DNA from: Flavobacterium saccharophilum
GTDB taxonomy: Bacteria; Bacteroidota; Bacteroidia; Flavobacteriales; Flavobacteriaceae
Direction of reading: 5' to 3'
Assembly: GCF_900142735.1 (NCBI RefSeq)
Contig: NZ_FRBY01000004.1
Span: 248,001 to 312,000, forward strand
Length of the DNA: 64,000 bases
Part shown: positions 51,121-58,803 of the stretch, piece by piece
How positions within the stretch are numbered: position 1 is the stretch's first letter
Layout: every line of letters begins with the position of its first letter
The notes under the pieces: generated by a model
The model's database searches: none
What the model saw: only the letters and a program-made list of their open reading frames with translations
Told to the model about the DNA's origin: nothing
Made by a program: the position numbers and the translations under genes

Positions 51121-51684
51121 TTAAAACAAACTACCCTGAATTAATTCTGGCTGTGGATTGCTACCAAAAGGAAAAGTCTCTAAGATAAAATATTGTTTTT
51201 TGACAGGATCAAATTCTCTTAAGATAATAGCATCACATAAAAAATCCATATTGATTGTAGTGAATAAATCATGCGCAATTTGGATGTTTTCAGGTGTTAG
51301 ATTTCTTCCTATTGAAATATGCGGATCGTCGCTTCTGTCTTTACTAGAAATGAGAAGTGCTTCCTGAATTTTTCTCATCATAGGTTTTAAGTTTATTTTA
51401 GAATCTTCACTGGGAGAGATGAAGAAAGCCCGACTTTCCTCATAAGCATCAAAATGATCTAAATAAATTTGAACTGGAGTTAAAGTATCAGCGATTTTAG
51501 AAAGCTTTTGTCTGTATTTAGCAAGCTGATTCTCATTGGCTTTAAATCCGCCAATTGTAATATGTGCTACAGAGTTACAACTGCCGTACCATCCAATTTC
51601 ATTAAAAAGTTTTAGTTTTAATTTTTTGATAAACTCAATTCCATCTTCTGAAGGATGAAAAACAACTGAATATTTAGTCTCCAT
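51121..51684 (-). CDS. 2H phosphoesterase (2'-5' RNA ligase-like)
   Basis: A 187-residue protein of the 2H superfamily. The two catalytic HxTx/HxSx motifs are HITIGG with H41 and T43, and HISIGR with H122 and S124, about 80 residues apart as in the family. Known activities are RNA 2',3'-cyclic phosphodiesterase or 2'-5' ligase; the specific one is not decided. It is transcribed alone. A promoter of the phylum's type lies at its start, partly inside the relic of a porin gene end. Confidence 0.87.
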   Translation of the reverse strand: METKYSVVFHPSEDGIEFIKKLKLKLFNEIGWYGSCNSVAHITIGGFKANENQLAKYRQKLSKIADTLTPVQIYLDHFDAYEESRAFFISPSEDSKINLKPMMRKIQEALLISSKDRSDDPHISIGRNLTPENIQIAHDLFTTINMDFLCDAIILREFDPVKKQYFILETFPFGSNPQPELIQGSLF

Positions 51685-51701
51685 TTAAATCTGCTTTTAT
51701 G

Positions 51702-51730
51702 CAAATTTAAAATTTAAATTGTGCCGTCAA
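51702..51730 (-). promoter_or_regulatory. Promoter of the 2H phosphoesterase gene
   Basis: Minus strand TTG (51730-51728), 18 bases, TAAATTTG (51709-51702), followed by the ATG 18 bp later. The -33 and most of the spacer lie in the porin relic. Confidence 0.65.
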
Positions 51731-51757
51731 TGCTGCATAAAAATAATCTTTGCGTCC
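51707..51757 (-). pseudogene. Relic of a porin gene 3' end
   Basis: The minus strand from 51757 reads GRKDYFYAALTAQFKF and a stop, almost the same as the last residues of the porin at 51813 (GKDYFYAALTAQFKF). The DNA differs mainly at third or synonymous positions (TGC for CGC, TTG for CTG), so the piece looks like what remains of a duplicated porin gene. Beyond 51757 a palindrome of the GGATTGAAATCC family (51759-51778) begins. Confidence 0.7.
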
Positions 51758-51758
51758 A

Positions 51759-51778
51759 GGATGGATTGAAATCCATCC
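51759..51778. repeat. Palindrome GGATGGATTGAAATCCATCC
   Basis: Perfect 20-base palindrome except the central GA/AA step; the same family as 38355 and 38688, followed by CTACAAAATAT. It lies between the porin relic and the porin stop. Confidence 0.7.
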
Positions 51779-51812
51779 CTACAAAATATATAGAATCTAC
51801 GATTCTTTAACA

Positions 51813-53180
51813 TCAGAATTTAAACTGCGCCGTCAACGCTGCATAAAAATAATCTTTTCCTGTCCCGACCTCTTTTAAAAAGGAGCCTGCGTTAAACCAG
51901 CCAGATTCTAATGTAAAGGCCAGAAAATCATTCGCAGTATAATCTAAATTAGTAATCAATTGAGAACCTATAAAACGCTCTGTAGTATCTTTTCCGGAAT
52001 ATAGTAATTGCATATTTGGTGCATATAAACCATCGCTTAAAGTCTGTCTCCAGAAAATGTCATAATCAAATCCGAGGCTGAATTTTTGGCTTAATTGCAA
52101 ACTTAGAGAAGGATGGATGTCAATTAAGTTGGACGGACCAATTAAAGCTACTAATCCAAAATAAGCGCCTCTGGGATATAACGGATTGAAAGTTTGTAAA
52201 TGATTGTCATCTGAATGTTTATCTCCGGAAATAATTTCTGTCTTTAAGCCAATTTCAGGCTTGAATTTTATTTCTGAAAAAGTATAACAGGCAAAAGAGG
52301 AAATTGTCCAGGCTGAGACTGATTTTTGATTTATGTTTCCGAATTGATATAATCCTTCAAAATCATATTTCCAATTCCCCTTGTTTTTCCAGATTCGGGT
52401 TCCGATAGATTGACGATTTTCTTCTCCAATAGCATCATCAAAAACAGCTCTTGTTTTCCATAATCCTAAATAATAGAAATCGATATTCTGAATAAAGGGT
52501 ACTTTATGAATCACCGTGTAACTTCCCCAGAATTGTGCATTTTCATTGAAATTGTCGTTGAAAGTTCCGGGTTTGTTAGCAACGGGATGCGTATAAAAAG
52601 CATCGGTTTGCCAGTTGTCTTTTTTATAGAATAATTTGACTGCATCAAAAGCAAGTCGACTGTTTGGGCCTTCACGAACGGCAATTAAACGCTGCGAACC
52701 ATATGACATTTCCTGTCTTCCTGAACGCAAGGTTAATCGTTCGTTTTTCTTCTGAATAAAATCGATATCCAGAAAAGCCTGATGAACATCCAACTCGTTT
52801 TCATCCACCGGACTTGGATCGATTTTACTGTTGGCCAAACTGCTTTGCAATTCGACAAAGGTTCTGAAAGCGCCTAAATGAACATCGGCATGTAGCAGAT
52901 AACGGGAAAGTAAATAGCCATCGCCTTCATCAGAATCATCACCCCATTTGTCGTTTACGGTGTAAGTATATTGCAATCTTGCTTCGCCACCAATAGTGGT
53001 GTAATATTTATTATTTCCGCTAAGCGGAATGTATTTTATTCTTTCATACCAGTTTCTGGTAGAGTCTTTCAGATAAGTTAAATCATCGTCATATCGCAGC
53101 TTTTGGAATGTCATTTTCTGCTGTGCATTTCCGGTAAAGAACAACCCCAAAAGCAACAATAATCGGAATATAATTTTCAT
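51813..53180 (-). CDS. Alginate-export-type outer-membrane porin
   Basis: A 455-residue beta-barrel protein. The start at 53180 (MKIIFRLLLLLGLFFTGNAQ) gives a proper signal peptide; the frame begins 16 codons earlier inside the previous gene. The protein is rich in alternating aromatic strands, with GGEARLQYTYTVNDKWGDDS near 60 and the C-terminal DYFYAALTAQFKF ending in Phe, as outer-membrane barrels do. It matches the alginate_exp pattern (SGRQEMSYGSQRLIAVREGP). It lies 5 bp after the amidohydrolase gene and is surely co-transcribed; it may admit the amidohydrolase substrate to the periplasm. Confidence 0.82.
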   Translation of the reverse strand: MKIIFRLLLLLGLFFTGNAQQKMTFQKLRYDDDLTYLKDSTRNWYERIKYIPLSGNNKYYTTIGGEARLQYTYTVNDKWGDDSDEGDGYLLSRYLLHADVHLGAFRTFVELQSSLANSKIDPSPVDENELDVHQAFLDIDFIQKKNERLTLRSGRQEMSYGSQRLIAVREGPNSRLAFDAVKLFYKKDNWQTDAFYTHPVANKPGTFNDNFNENAQFWGSYTVIHKVPFIQNIDFYYLGLWKTRAVFDDAIGEENRQSIGTRIWKNKGNWKYDFEGLYQFGNINQKSVSAWTISSFACYTFSEIKFKPEIGLKTEIISGDKHSDDNHLQTFNPLYPRGAYFGLVALIGPSNLIDIHPSLSLQLSQKFSLGFDYDIFWRQTLSDGLYAPNMQLLYSGKDTTERFIGSQLITNLDYTANDFLAFTLESGWFNAGSFLKEVGTGKDYFYAALTAQFKF

Positions 53181-53185
53181 ATGAT

Positions 53186-54970
53186 TTAATTTTTTTGATA
53201 GCCTCCAAAATAATTTACCGGGCTCCATTCCGGTATAGCTTTCGGAATTGGGTTTGCGAATGTTCTAAAGTCATTATCGACATAAACTACTTTGCCGTTT
53301 ACGACCGTTAGTTTTGATTCAATGTTTAGAATTTTCTCTTCTGAAGTATTAAAATAATCATCAGAGAGTATGACGAAATCGGCTAAATTATTTGCTTTCA
53401 GCATGCCGCGATCTTTTTCTAAATTAATCAATTGTGCGCTTCCGTACGTGAACAATTTTAATGCAGCAGTTCTGTCCTGAATATTTTCATCCAGCATGTA
53501 TTTTGTGCCGCCTAAAGTTTTTCCGGTTGTCAGCCAATACAAACCAACCCACGGATTGTAGCTGGCAACACGGGTTCCGTCGGTCCCCATTCCGACTTTG
53601 ATTCCCATTTCAAGGATCTTTTTAAGTGGAACCGTGTTTGCAGCAGCCGTTTTTCCATATCTTTTTATAAAACTTTCACCTTGATACGCCATCCTGTGCT
53701 GAATCGCCAATCCTCCGTTTAAAGCTTTAATTCTTTTTAGATTTTCAATCGAAACCGTTTCTCCGTGATCGAAAAACCATAATAATCCGTTTAATGGTGT
53801 TTCTTTGTCAATCTCTTCAATTACATTTAGAAAACGGGTTATACTTTCGTTATAAGTGGCGTGAATTCGAAACGGCCATCTGTTTTTAACCAATAATGAT
53901 AAAACCGATTTTAATTGCCCTTCCATCGCCGGACTTAATTCTGGTCTTGGTTTGTCGAAGTTTTCGAAATCTCCTGCACTCATTACCAGATTTTCTCCCG
54001 CACCTTGCGCATGATATTCTACTTTATCATCATCATGATCGTCACAGCCTTCGCCAATTTCAACGGTGCTGACCCATTTTGTGTAATCGTTTAATTCGCT
54101 TCCTGCTTTTTGAGCAAATAAATAATACGGCATTCTTACTGTCAAATCGCTTTCTTTACATAAACCGTTTGTTACGCCATAATCATCAGGAAAGTTTTGA
54201 AATCCCCCACCGGCATCGATAATGGCCGTTACACCCAGACGATTCATTTCAGACATAAATTGTTTGGTAGAATTTATTTTTTCTTCGGGAGTTAATTCAG
54301 GAAGTTTAGAAAGGGTAGAGTATAAGATGAAGGCATTTGGTTCCGCTACTAATAAGCCTGTTGGATTTCCTGAGGCATCTTTTTCAACCAATCCTCCATT
54401 TGGATTTGGTGTATTGGCATCAATTTTTAAAGCCTGTAAACCTGCCTTATTCAAATAGGCATGTCCGTATAGATGTAAAACAAAAGTTGGAACGTCGCCT
54501 GTTGCTTCGTTTATTTCTTCTAAAGTGGGAAGTCTTTTTTCTTCAAACTGATAAGCATTCCATCCGCCAACAACGCGAACCCATTGGCCTTTTGGTGTTC
54601 TTTGTGCCTGCTCTTTTAGCATGGCCAAAGCTCTTTTAAGGGAACGAACGCCGTCCCAGCGTAATTCGGTATTAAAAAATCTTCCTCCACGGATAATATG
54701 CATGTGAGAATCAAATATTCCCGGAATAATTACTTTTCCTTTCGCATCAATTATCGTAGTTTTTTTGTTTTTTAATTTTAAGATTTCATTGTTTGTTCCT
54801 GTTTTCAGGATTTTTCCATCGGCGACAGCCATAGCCTCCACAATAGTATTTTTATCATCTAAAGTATGAATAACCGCATGATGAACGATGAGTGTGGCAC
54901 TTTTGCCTTGAGCGAAAATAGGTAAGTACAGAATTAAAAGTAAAGCTGAAATTATAATTTTTGGTTTCAT
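53186..54970 (-). CDS. Exported amidohydrolase (YtcJ-like)
   Basis: A 594-residue metal-dependent hydrolase with a signal peptide (MKPKIIISALLLILYLPIFA). The metal-binding H-x-H is at H89 and H91 in IFDSHMHIIRGG; later His and Asp positions are in FRIHATYNES, LLWFFDHGE and GMGTDGTRVASYNPW. The size and the LKILKTGTNNEIL-type beginning are those of YtcJ-like amidohydrolases, whose substrates include amides and formamides. It precedes the porin gene. A terminator separates it from the isochorismatase-like gene upstream. Confidence 0.87.
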   Translation of the reverse strand: MKPKIIISALLLILYLPIFAQGKSATLIVHHAVIHTLDDKNTIVEAMAVADGKILKTGTNNEILKLKNKKTTIIDAKGKVIIPGIFDSHMHIIRGGRFFNTELRWDGVRSLKRALAMLKEQAQRTPKGQWVRVVGGWNAYQFEEKRLPTLEEINEATGDVPTFVLHLYGHAYLNKAGLQALKIDANTPNPNGGLVEKDASGNPTGLLVAEPNAFILYSTLSKLPELTPEEKINSTKQFMSEMNRLGVTAIIDAGGGFQNFPDDYGVTNGLCKESDLTVRMPYYLFAQKAGSELNDYTKWVSTVEIGEGCDDHDDDKVEYHAQGAGENLVMSAGDFENFDKPRPELSPAMEGQLKSVLSLLVKNRWPFRIHATYNESITRFLNVIEEIDKETPLNGLLWFFDHGETVSIENLKRIKALNGGLAIQHRMAYQGESFIKRYGKTAAANTVPLKKILEMGIKVGMGTDGTRVASYNPWVGLYWLTTGKTLGGTKYMLDENIQDRTAALKLFTYGSAQLINLEKDRGMLKANNLADFVILSDDYFNTSEEKILNIESKLTVVNGKVVYVDNDFRTFANPIPKAIPEWSPVNYFGGYQKN

Positions 54971-55000
54971 AATAGTGGTTTTTTATTTGAGTTTTGGAGA

Positions 55001-55033
55001 AAAAAAAGGCTGTAACTTAAAACAGCCTTTTTT
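55001..55033 (-). terminator. Terminator after the isochorismatase-like gene
   Basis: AAAAAAAGGCTGT and ACAGCCTTTTTT pair perfectly around AACTTAAA. It lies about 30 bp after the gene at 55063, just before the amidohydrolase start. Confidence 0.88.
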
Positions 55034-55062
55034 AGATAACCAACCAAGAACAATTCTATGAA

Positions 55063-55752
55063 TTAATGTTTTAGCATTTCGTGTGCGTATTGAACACCTA
55101 CACCATAAGCACCACCGTATTTTTTAACCAAATCAGTAACAGCTACATAAGTTTCCTGACGTGCCCAGTCGCGTTGTAATTCTAATAAATATTGTAAAGA
55201 AGTGATTGGGTGAGCACCAGCCTGAACCATACGGGTCACAGCCATTTCGTGTGCTTCTTTAGAAACGTCTCCACTTGCATCTGTAATTACGTAAACATCA
55301 TAACCTTCGTTGATTGCAGATAAAGCAGGTCCAACAATACAAACGCTTGTCCATAAACCACCAAAAACAATTTTCTTTTTACCTGTTGCAATAATCGCTT
55401 TACGAGCAGGAACATCTTCCCAGGTATTCATGCTAGTACGATCAATATAGTTTGAAGTTTTTTGCGGATAAAACTCTTCAATTTCACGGAAAACAGGTCC
55501 GCTGAATGATTTTTCTGCTACTGTTGTTACAATAGTTGGAACTTTGAATATTTTTGAGGCACCAGCAACTAAAGCAGTATTGTTGCGAAGCTGATCGATT
55601 GGAATGTTACTTACTGCAAAGGCCATTTGGCTTTCATAATCAACTAAAACCAAAGTGTGATTTGTTGGATCTAATAATGCCGGACTTGGTTTTTGTGCAA
55701 ATCCAATGAATGTTACGAATAATAAAACAGTTGTTAAGATTAATTTTTTCAT
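55063..55752 (-). CDS. Exported isochorismatase-family hydrolase (YcaC-like)
   Basis: A 229-residue cysteine hydrolase with a signal peptide (MKKLILTTVLLFVTFIGFAQ). The catalytic Asp is D38 in LVLVDYESQMAF and the nucleophile is C138 in GGLWTSVCIVGPALSA; the cis-peptide region and the following VTRMVQAGAHPITSLQYLLE match YcaC-like proteins. The periplasmic location is unusual for the family but common in Bacteroidota. The substrate is unknown. The palindrome at 55899 lies in the 150-bp zone upstream. Confidence 0.85.
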   Translation of the reverse strand: MKKLILTTVLLFVTFIGFAQKPSPALLDPTNHTLVLVDYESQMAFAVSNIPIDQLRNNTALVAGASKIFKVPTIVTTVAEKSFSGPVFREIEEFYPQKTSNYIDRTSMNTWEDVPARKAIIATGKKKIVFGGLWTSVCIVGPALSAINEGYDVYVITDASGDVSKEAHEMAVTRMVQAGAHPITSLQYLLELQRDWARQETYVAVTDLVKKYGGAYGVGVQYAHEMLKH

Positions 55753-55898
55753 GGTAATGTAATTTTGTGTGTTAATAAAAGGTTTTTTAAAAATTTATGT
55801 TCATTTTGATTTTCAGTTTATTGCGTTCAAAAGCAGTGCCTTGTTTGTAAGGCGTTGATTTATAACGATTTTTTGAAAAAAGGGCAATAGTGATTTTA

Positions 55899-55910
55899 AC
55901 GATATATCGT
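55899..55910. promoter_or_regulatory. Possible operator: ACGATATATCGT palindrome
   Basis: A perfect 12-base palindrome, extended by TT/AA with one mismatch, about 150 bp upstream of the isochorismatase-like gene. No adjacent regulator gene points to a binding protein. Confidence 0.35.
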
Positions 55911-55974
55911 CAATGGTTAGGCGATCTTCGTAAAAGTTTTAATAAAAAGGCATTGATGAGAAAAATTTGGGTAC

Positions 55975-56289
55975 CTAAATTTTTCCTTTAAGATGTAATC
56001 TGTGTTGTATTTCTGATTTTAATAAACCGCTTCCTCCGCCAAAATGCTCAATTACTTCGACATCGGGTTGCTGTTTTAAACAAAAAGAAGTAAATTCTTT
56101 TTCGACATGATCTTCGATTCCGGAACTCAGCAGAACGATGTCTATTTTGTTGTTTAGAAAATATTCCTGAGCAGCATTTTCATCACTGAAGCCTACTGCA
56201 TTCCAGTCTTCGTAAGCATTCACCAGGCGAAGTAAAATCTCCAGTATTGGTTCGTTTTTTCCGAGTATTAAGAATTCAAATATTTTCAT
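55975..56289 (-). CDS. Small receiver-like hypothetical protein
   Basis: A 104-residue protein, unnamed. It begins MKIFEFLILGKNEPILEILL and contains the alternating pattern of a receiver fold (FLILGK, GFSDENAAQEYFLNNK, IDIVLLSSGIEDH, DVEVIEHFGGGSG), but the phosphoacceptor Asp region is replaced by LLSSG, so it is not a normal response regulator. It may be a degenerate or phosphorylation-independent receiver. Its upstream flank is an array of tandem promoter-like repeats (56397-56866), so its expression may be unusually strong or variable. Confidence 0.6.
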   Translation of the reverse strand: MKIFEFLILGKNEPILEILLRLVNAYEDWNAVGFSDENAAQEYFLNNKIDIVLLSSGIEDHVEKEFTSFCLKQQPDVEVIEHFGGGSGLLKSEIQHRLHLKGKI

Positions 56290-56362
56290 TTTTTTAGTTT
56301 CTAAGTTTCTAAGCTACTAAGCAGCTAAGTTTTTCAGTTAACAGAACTTCTAATTTACTTTA

Positions 56363-56370
56363 CAAATGTA
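56363..56370 (-). promoter_or_regulatory. -7 element nearest to the receiver-like gene
   Basis: TACATTTG on the minus strand is an exact TANNTTTG match, 74 bp before the start codon. A TTC occurs where a TTG -33 would be expected. Confidence 0.5.
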
Positions 56371-56396
56371 TTTCATAATTTCTAAGTTGAACTTAA

Positions 56397-56866
56397 TCTA
56401 GAATAAGAAAGATTCTGAGTTTCTAAGATCCTAAGTTTCTAAGTTTTTATCTTAGCTTTAAACAGAGTTTCAAATTTACTTTACAAATTTATTGTGTAAA
56501 ATCTCTTTTCAGCTTAATCTAGAATAAGAAAGATTCTGAGTTTCTAAGATCCTAAGTTTCTAAGTTTTTATCTTAGCTTTAAACAGAGTTTCAATTTACT
56601 TTACAAATTTATTGTGTAAAATCTTTTTTCAGCTTAATCTAGAATAAGAAAGATTCTGAGTTTCTAAGTTTTTATCTTAGCTTTAAACAGAGTTTCAAAT
56701 TTACTTTACAAATTTATTGTGTAAAATCTCTTTTCAGCTTAATCTAGAATAAGAAAGATTCTGAGTTTCTAAGATCCTAAGTTTCTAAGTTTTTATCTTA
56801 GCTTTAAACAGAGTTTCAAATTTACTTTACAAATTTATTGTGTAAAATCTCTTTTCAACTTAATCT
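56397..56866 (-). repeat. Tandem array of about 121-bp promoter-like units
   Basis: Four head-to-tail units start at 56397, 56518, 56638 and 56743 and are followed by the beginning of a fifth at 56864; periods are 121, 120, 105 and 121. The third unit lacks a 16-bp segment. Degenerate flanks extend to about 56290 and 56890. Each unit contains on the minus strand two TAAATTTG sequences 5 bases apart, and a CTG or TTG 18 bases before the first. There are no unique spacers and no open frames. Confidence 0.85.
56830..56858 (-). promoter_or_regulatory. Consensus promoter in the outermost array unit
   Basis: TTG (56858-56856), 18 bases, TAAATTTG (56837-56830). In the other units the TTG is CTG, so only this copy has both elements intact. 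Confidence 0.55.
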
Positions 56867-57059
56867 AGAATAAGAAAGATTTTGGTTGCTAAAATTATAA
56901 GTTTTTTAGTTAATTGTACTATTAATCCTATCGAGTTAGTGCCTTACGATTTTAGCAACTTTTATTTTAATATTAAACAAATGTTAAATGTGAAAAAAAG
57001 GTGAGAAAATGAGGAAAACCGTAAGTTTTTCTTGAAAGTTGCTTGTAGTTTTGCGCTGT

Positions 57060-57111
57060 AGAAGATCAAAAAATATACTGCTTTGCCTTTTTTAAAAGTA
57101 TATGATCTTCT
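57060..57111. repeat. Hairpin with bulged A run
   Basis: AGAAGATC-AAAAA-ATATACT pairs with AGTATATGATCTTCT, leaving a five-A bulge on the left arm and a 17-base loop. No gene is nearby; it may be part of an RNA or a relic repeat. Confidence 0.45.
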
Positions 57112-57181
57112 TAAAACTGTTTTTGGAGAAACATTTTTTTAAATGAAAATTTGACGATTTACTTTACGTGAATTCATTGTG

Positions 57182-57272
57182 TAAATTTGCAAGACATACA
57201 ATAAAGTCAAAATTTTTATAGGGTTTTTAGATTTGGTTACACGTTAGCCAAGTTTAAAAACCCTTTTTTAAT
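57182..57272 (+). ncRNA. Putative small RNA with its own promoter and terminator
   Basis: TAAATTTG (57182-57189) is an exact -7 match; a TTTA 20 bases upstream may be a weak -33. About 20 bases later begins a hairpin, AGGGTTTTTA to TAAAAACCCT, with further pairing TTGG/CCAA inside and a run TTTTTT after it (to about 57272). No reading frame fits. A transcript of roughly 75 bases is inferred, not shown. Confidence 0.4.
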
Positions 57273-57424
57273 TTTACAATTTATGAAATTTAAACCTAAC
57301 CGCAAGGAGCGCTAAGATTTACGCAATGAACGCAATGTTATTAAAATCTTTAAGCTTTGATTTGCGTCGCACCGATTAAAAACGATTGGCTATGTTTAAA
57401 CAGATTGATTGAATAAGGTCAATA

Positions 57425-58363
57425 TTACAATCCATGAGCTTTAAGCCATTCTTCACAATCTCTGGTCCAGAATTTACTGGTGTCCTGTAAGCCAAGACCA
57501 AAACCGTGACCTCCTTTTTCATATAAATGTAACTCAGATGTAACTCCGTTTTTTTTGAGTGCCAAATAATAATTGATGCTATTTTCTGGTAATACAACAG
57601 TATCATCTGTGGTATGAATAATGAAAGCGGGAGGAGTTTGGGCGGTTACCATTTTTTCATTTGAAAATGAATCGATCAAAGTCTGTGACGGATTATTGCC
57701 TAGTAAATTTGTTTGTGAACCTTTGTGTGTTATATCATTCTCCATCGAAATAACAGGGTAGATCAGAAGCGAAAAATCCGGACGTGCGCTTATTTTAGAT
57801 GAAGTTTCATATACTCTCTCATCATAATGAGTGGATAGTGTAGAGGCTAAATGTCCGCCTGCAGAGAATCCCATAATACCAATTTTATTCGGATCGATAT
57901 TCCATTTTGCAGCGTTTAAACGTACAATACGCATGGCTTCCTGCGCATCTTGCAAGGGGCCAACGGTTTTGTTTGTCATGATTAAATCACTTGGTAATCT
58001 GTATTTTAAAACAAAAGCTACAATTCCTTTGCTATTAAGCCATTCTGCAACTTTAGTTCCTTCTTTGTCATAGGCCAAATGAGAATATCCACCCCCTGGA
58101 AGAATAATAACAGCCGTTTGATTTTGTTTAATCTCTTTTGTGAAAAAAATACTTAACGTAGGTATCGAAACCTGACTTGTACTCTCTAGTTTTCCATCTT
58201 TTAAATTTTCTTTTTCTTTATAATCAGGAGCCTTAATTTCTTGAGGAATCGTTTTCCAGAGCGGAATTACCTGGTTTTGCGCTTGTGATTGATTTGCGAT
58301 TCCGAAGAATAGAATCATACTTAAAAAAGATTTTACTGTTATGAGTTGTTTTGGATTTTTCAA
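57425..58363 (-). CDS. Exported alpha/beta hydrolase, esterase type
   Basis: A 312-residue secreted or periplasmic esterase with a signal peptide (first ~28 residues, ending in QSQAQ). The alpha/beta-hydrolase motifs are complete: oxyanion region ILPGGGYSHLAYDKEG, nucleophile GFSAGGHLAS, the acidic residue in HTTDDTVV and the catalytic His in KGGHGFGLG. The size and motifs fit acetyl-xylan or pectin acetylesterase-like enzymes. It lies divergent from the hexuronate operon, which supports deacetylation of pectin or xylan fragments. A consensus promoter lies 45 bp upstream of the start. Confidence 0.85.
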   Translation of the reverse strand: MKNPKQLITVKSFLSMILFFGIANQSQAQNQVIPLWKTIPQEIKAPDYKEKENLKDGKLESTSQVSIPTLSIFFTKEIKQNQTAVIILPGGGYSHLAYDKEGTKVAEWLNSKGIVAFVLKYRLPSDLIMTNKTVGPLQDAQEAMRIVRLNAAKWNIDPNKIGIMGFSAGGHLASTLSTHYDERVYETSSKISARPDFSLLIYPVISMENDITHKGSQTNLLGNNPSQTLIDSFSNEKMVTAQTPPAFIIHTTDDTVVLPENSINYYLALKKNGVTSELHLYEKGGHGFGLGLQDTSKFWTRDCEEWLKAHGL

Positions 58364-58407
58364 TTTTTGATACGTTTAGTTTTTAATTAATTTATATGGA
58401 AGACTTT

Positions 58408-58437
58408 CAAATTTATATTTTTTTATTGAATCCTCAA
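58408..58437 (-). promoter_or_regulatory. Promoter of the esterase gene
   Basis: Minus strand TTG (58437-58435), 19 bases, TAAATTTG (58415-58408). The pattern is a full match to the phylum's consensus. Confidence 0.72.
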
Positions 58438-58650
58438 CCTGAATTAATTAATAAGGCATCTTTTTTTGAATAGGAATACTGGATGTTATTGGCTTAAAAA
58501 AGATTGATTTCAGGACAATTGGCACCTGTAAAACGGACAAATTTCGCATATACCTATTTAACATATATATTGTTTAATGTGTAATTTTGAGTTCTTTTTT
58601 TTACGTGAAGTGTTAATTTAGCGTAATAAAATAATTTTTTATATAATTTA

Positions 58651-58695
58651 TTTGTATTATTAAGATTTAAAAGTATATTTGTGCAATCGATTACA
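58651..58695 (+). promoter_or_regulatory. Promoter and operator of the hexuronate operon
   Basis: TTTG (58651-58654), 19 bases, TATATTTG (58674-58681). Directly after the G comes TGCAATCGATTACA (58682-58695), a near-perfect palindrome with an AATCGATT centre, as LacI-type operators have. It covers the expected transcription start, so the site suits a repressor. The same sequence stands before kduI. Confidence 0.8.
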
Positions 58696-58803
58696 TTATT
58701 TATTTTTTATTGCACTAAACGATTGATTTTGAAGTTCTGAATTGAATTAAATCGAATAACCAAAAAACACCAAAAAATATAAATTAGAATAAAACCATTT
58801 ACC

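Noticed and set aside
56397..56866. CRISPR-like array
   Set aside because: The units are contiguous, 105-121 bp long and nearly identical throughout; there are no unique spacers and no cas genes.
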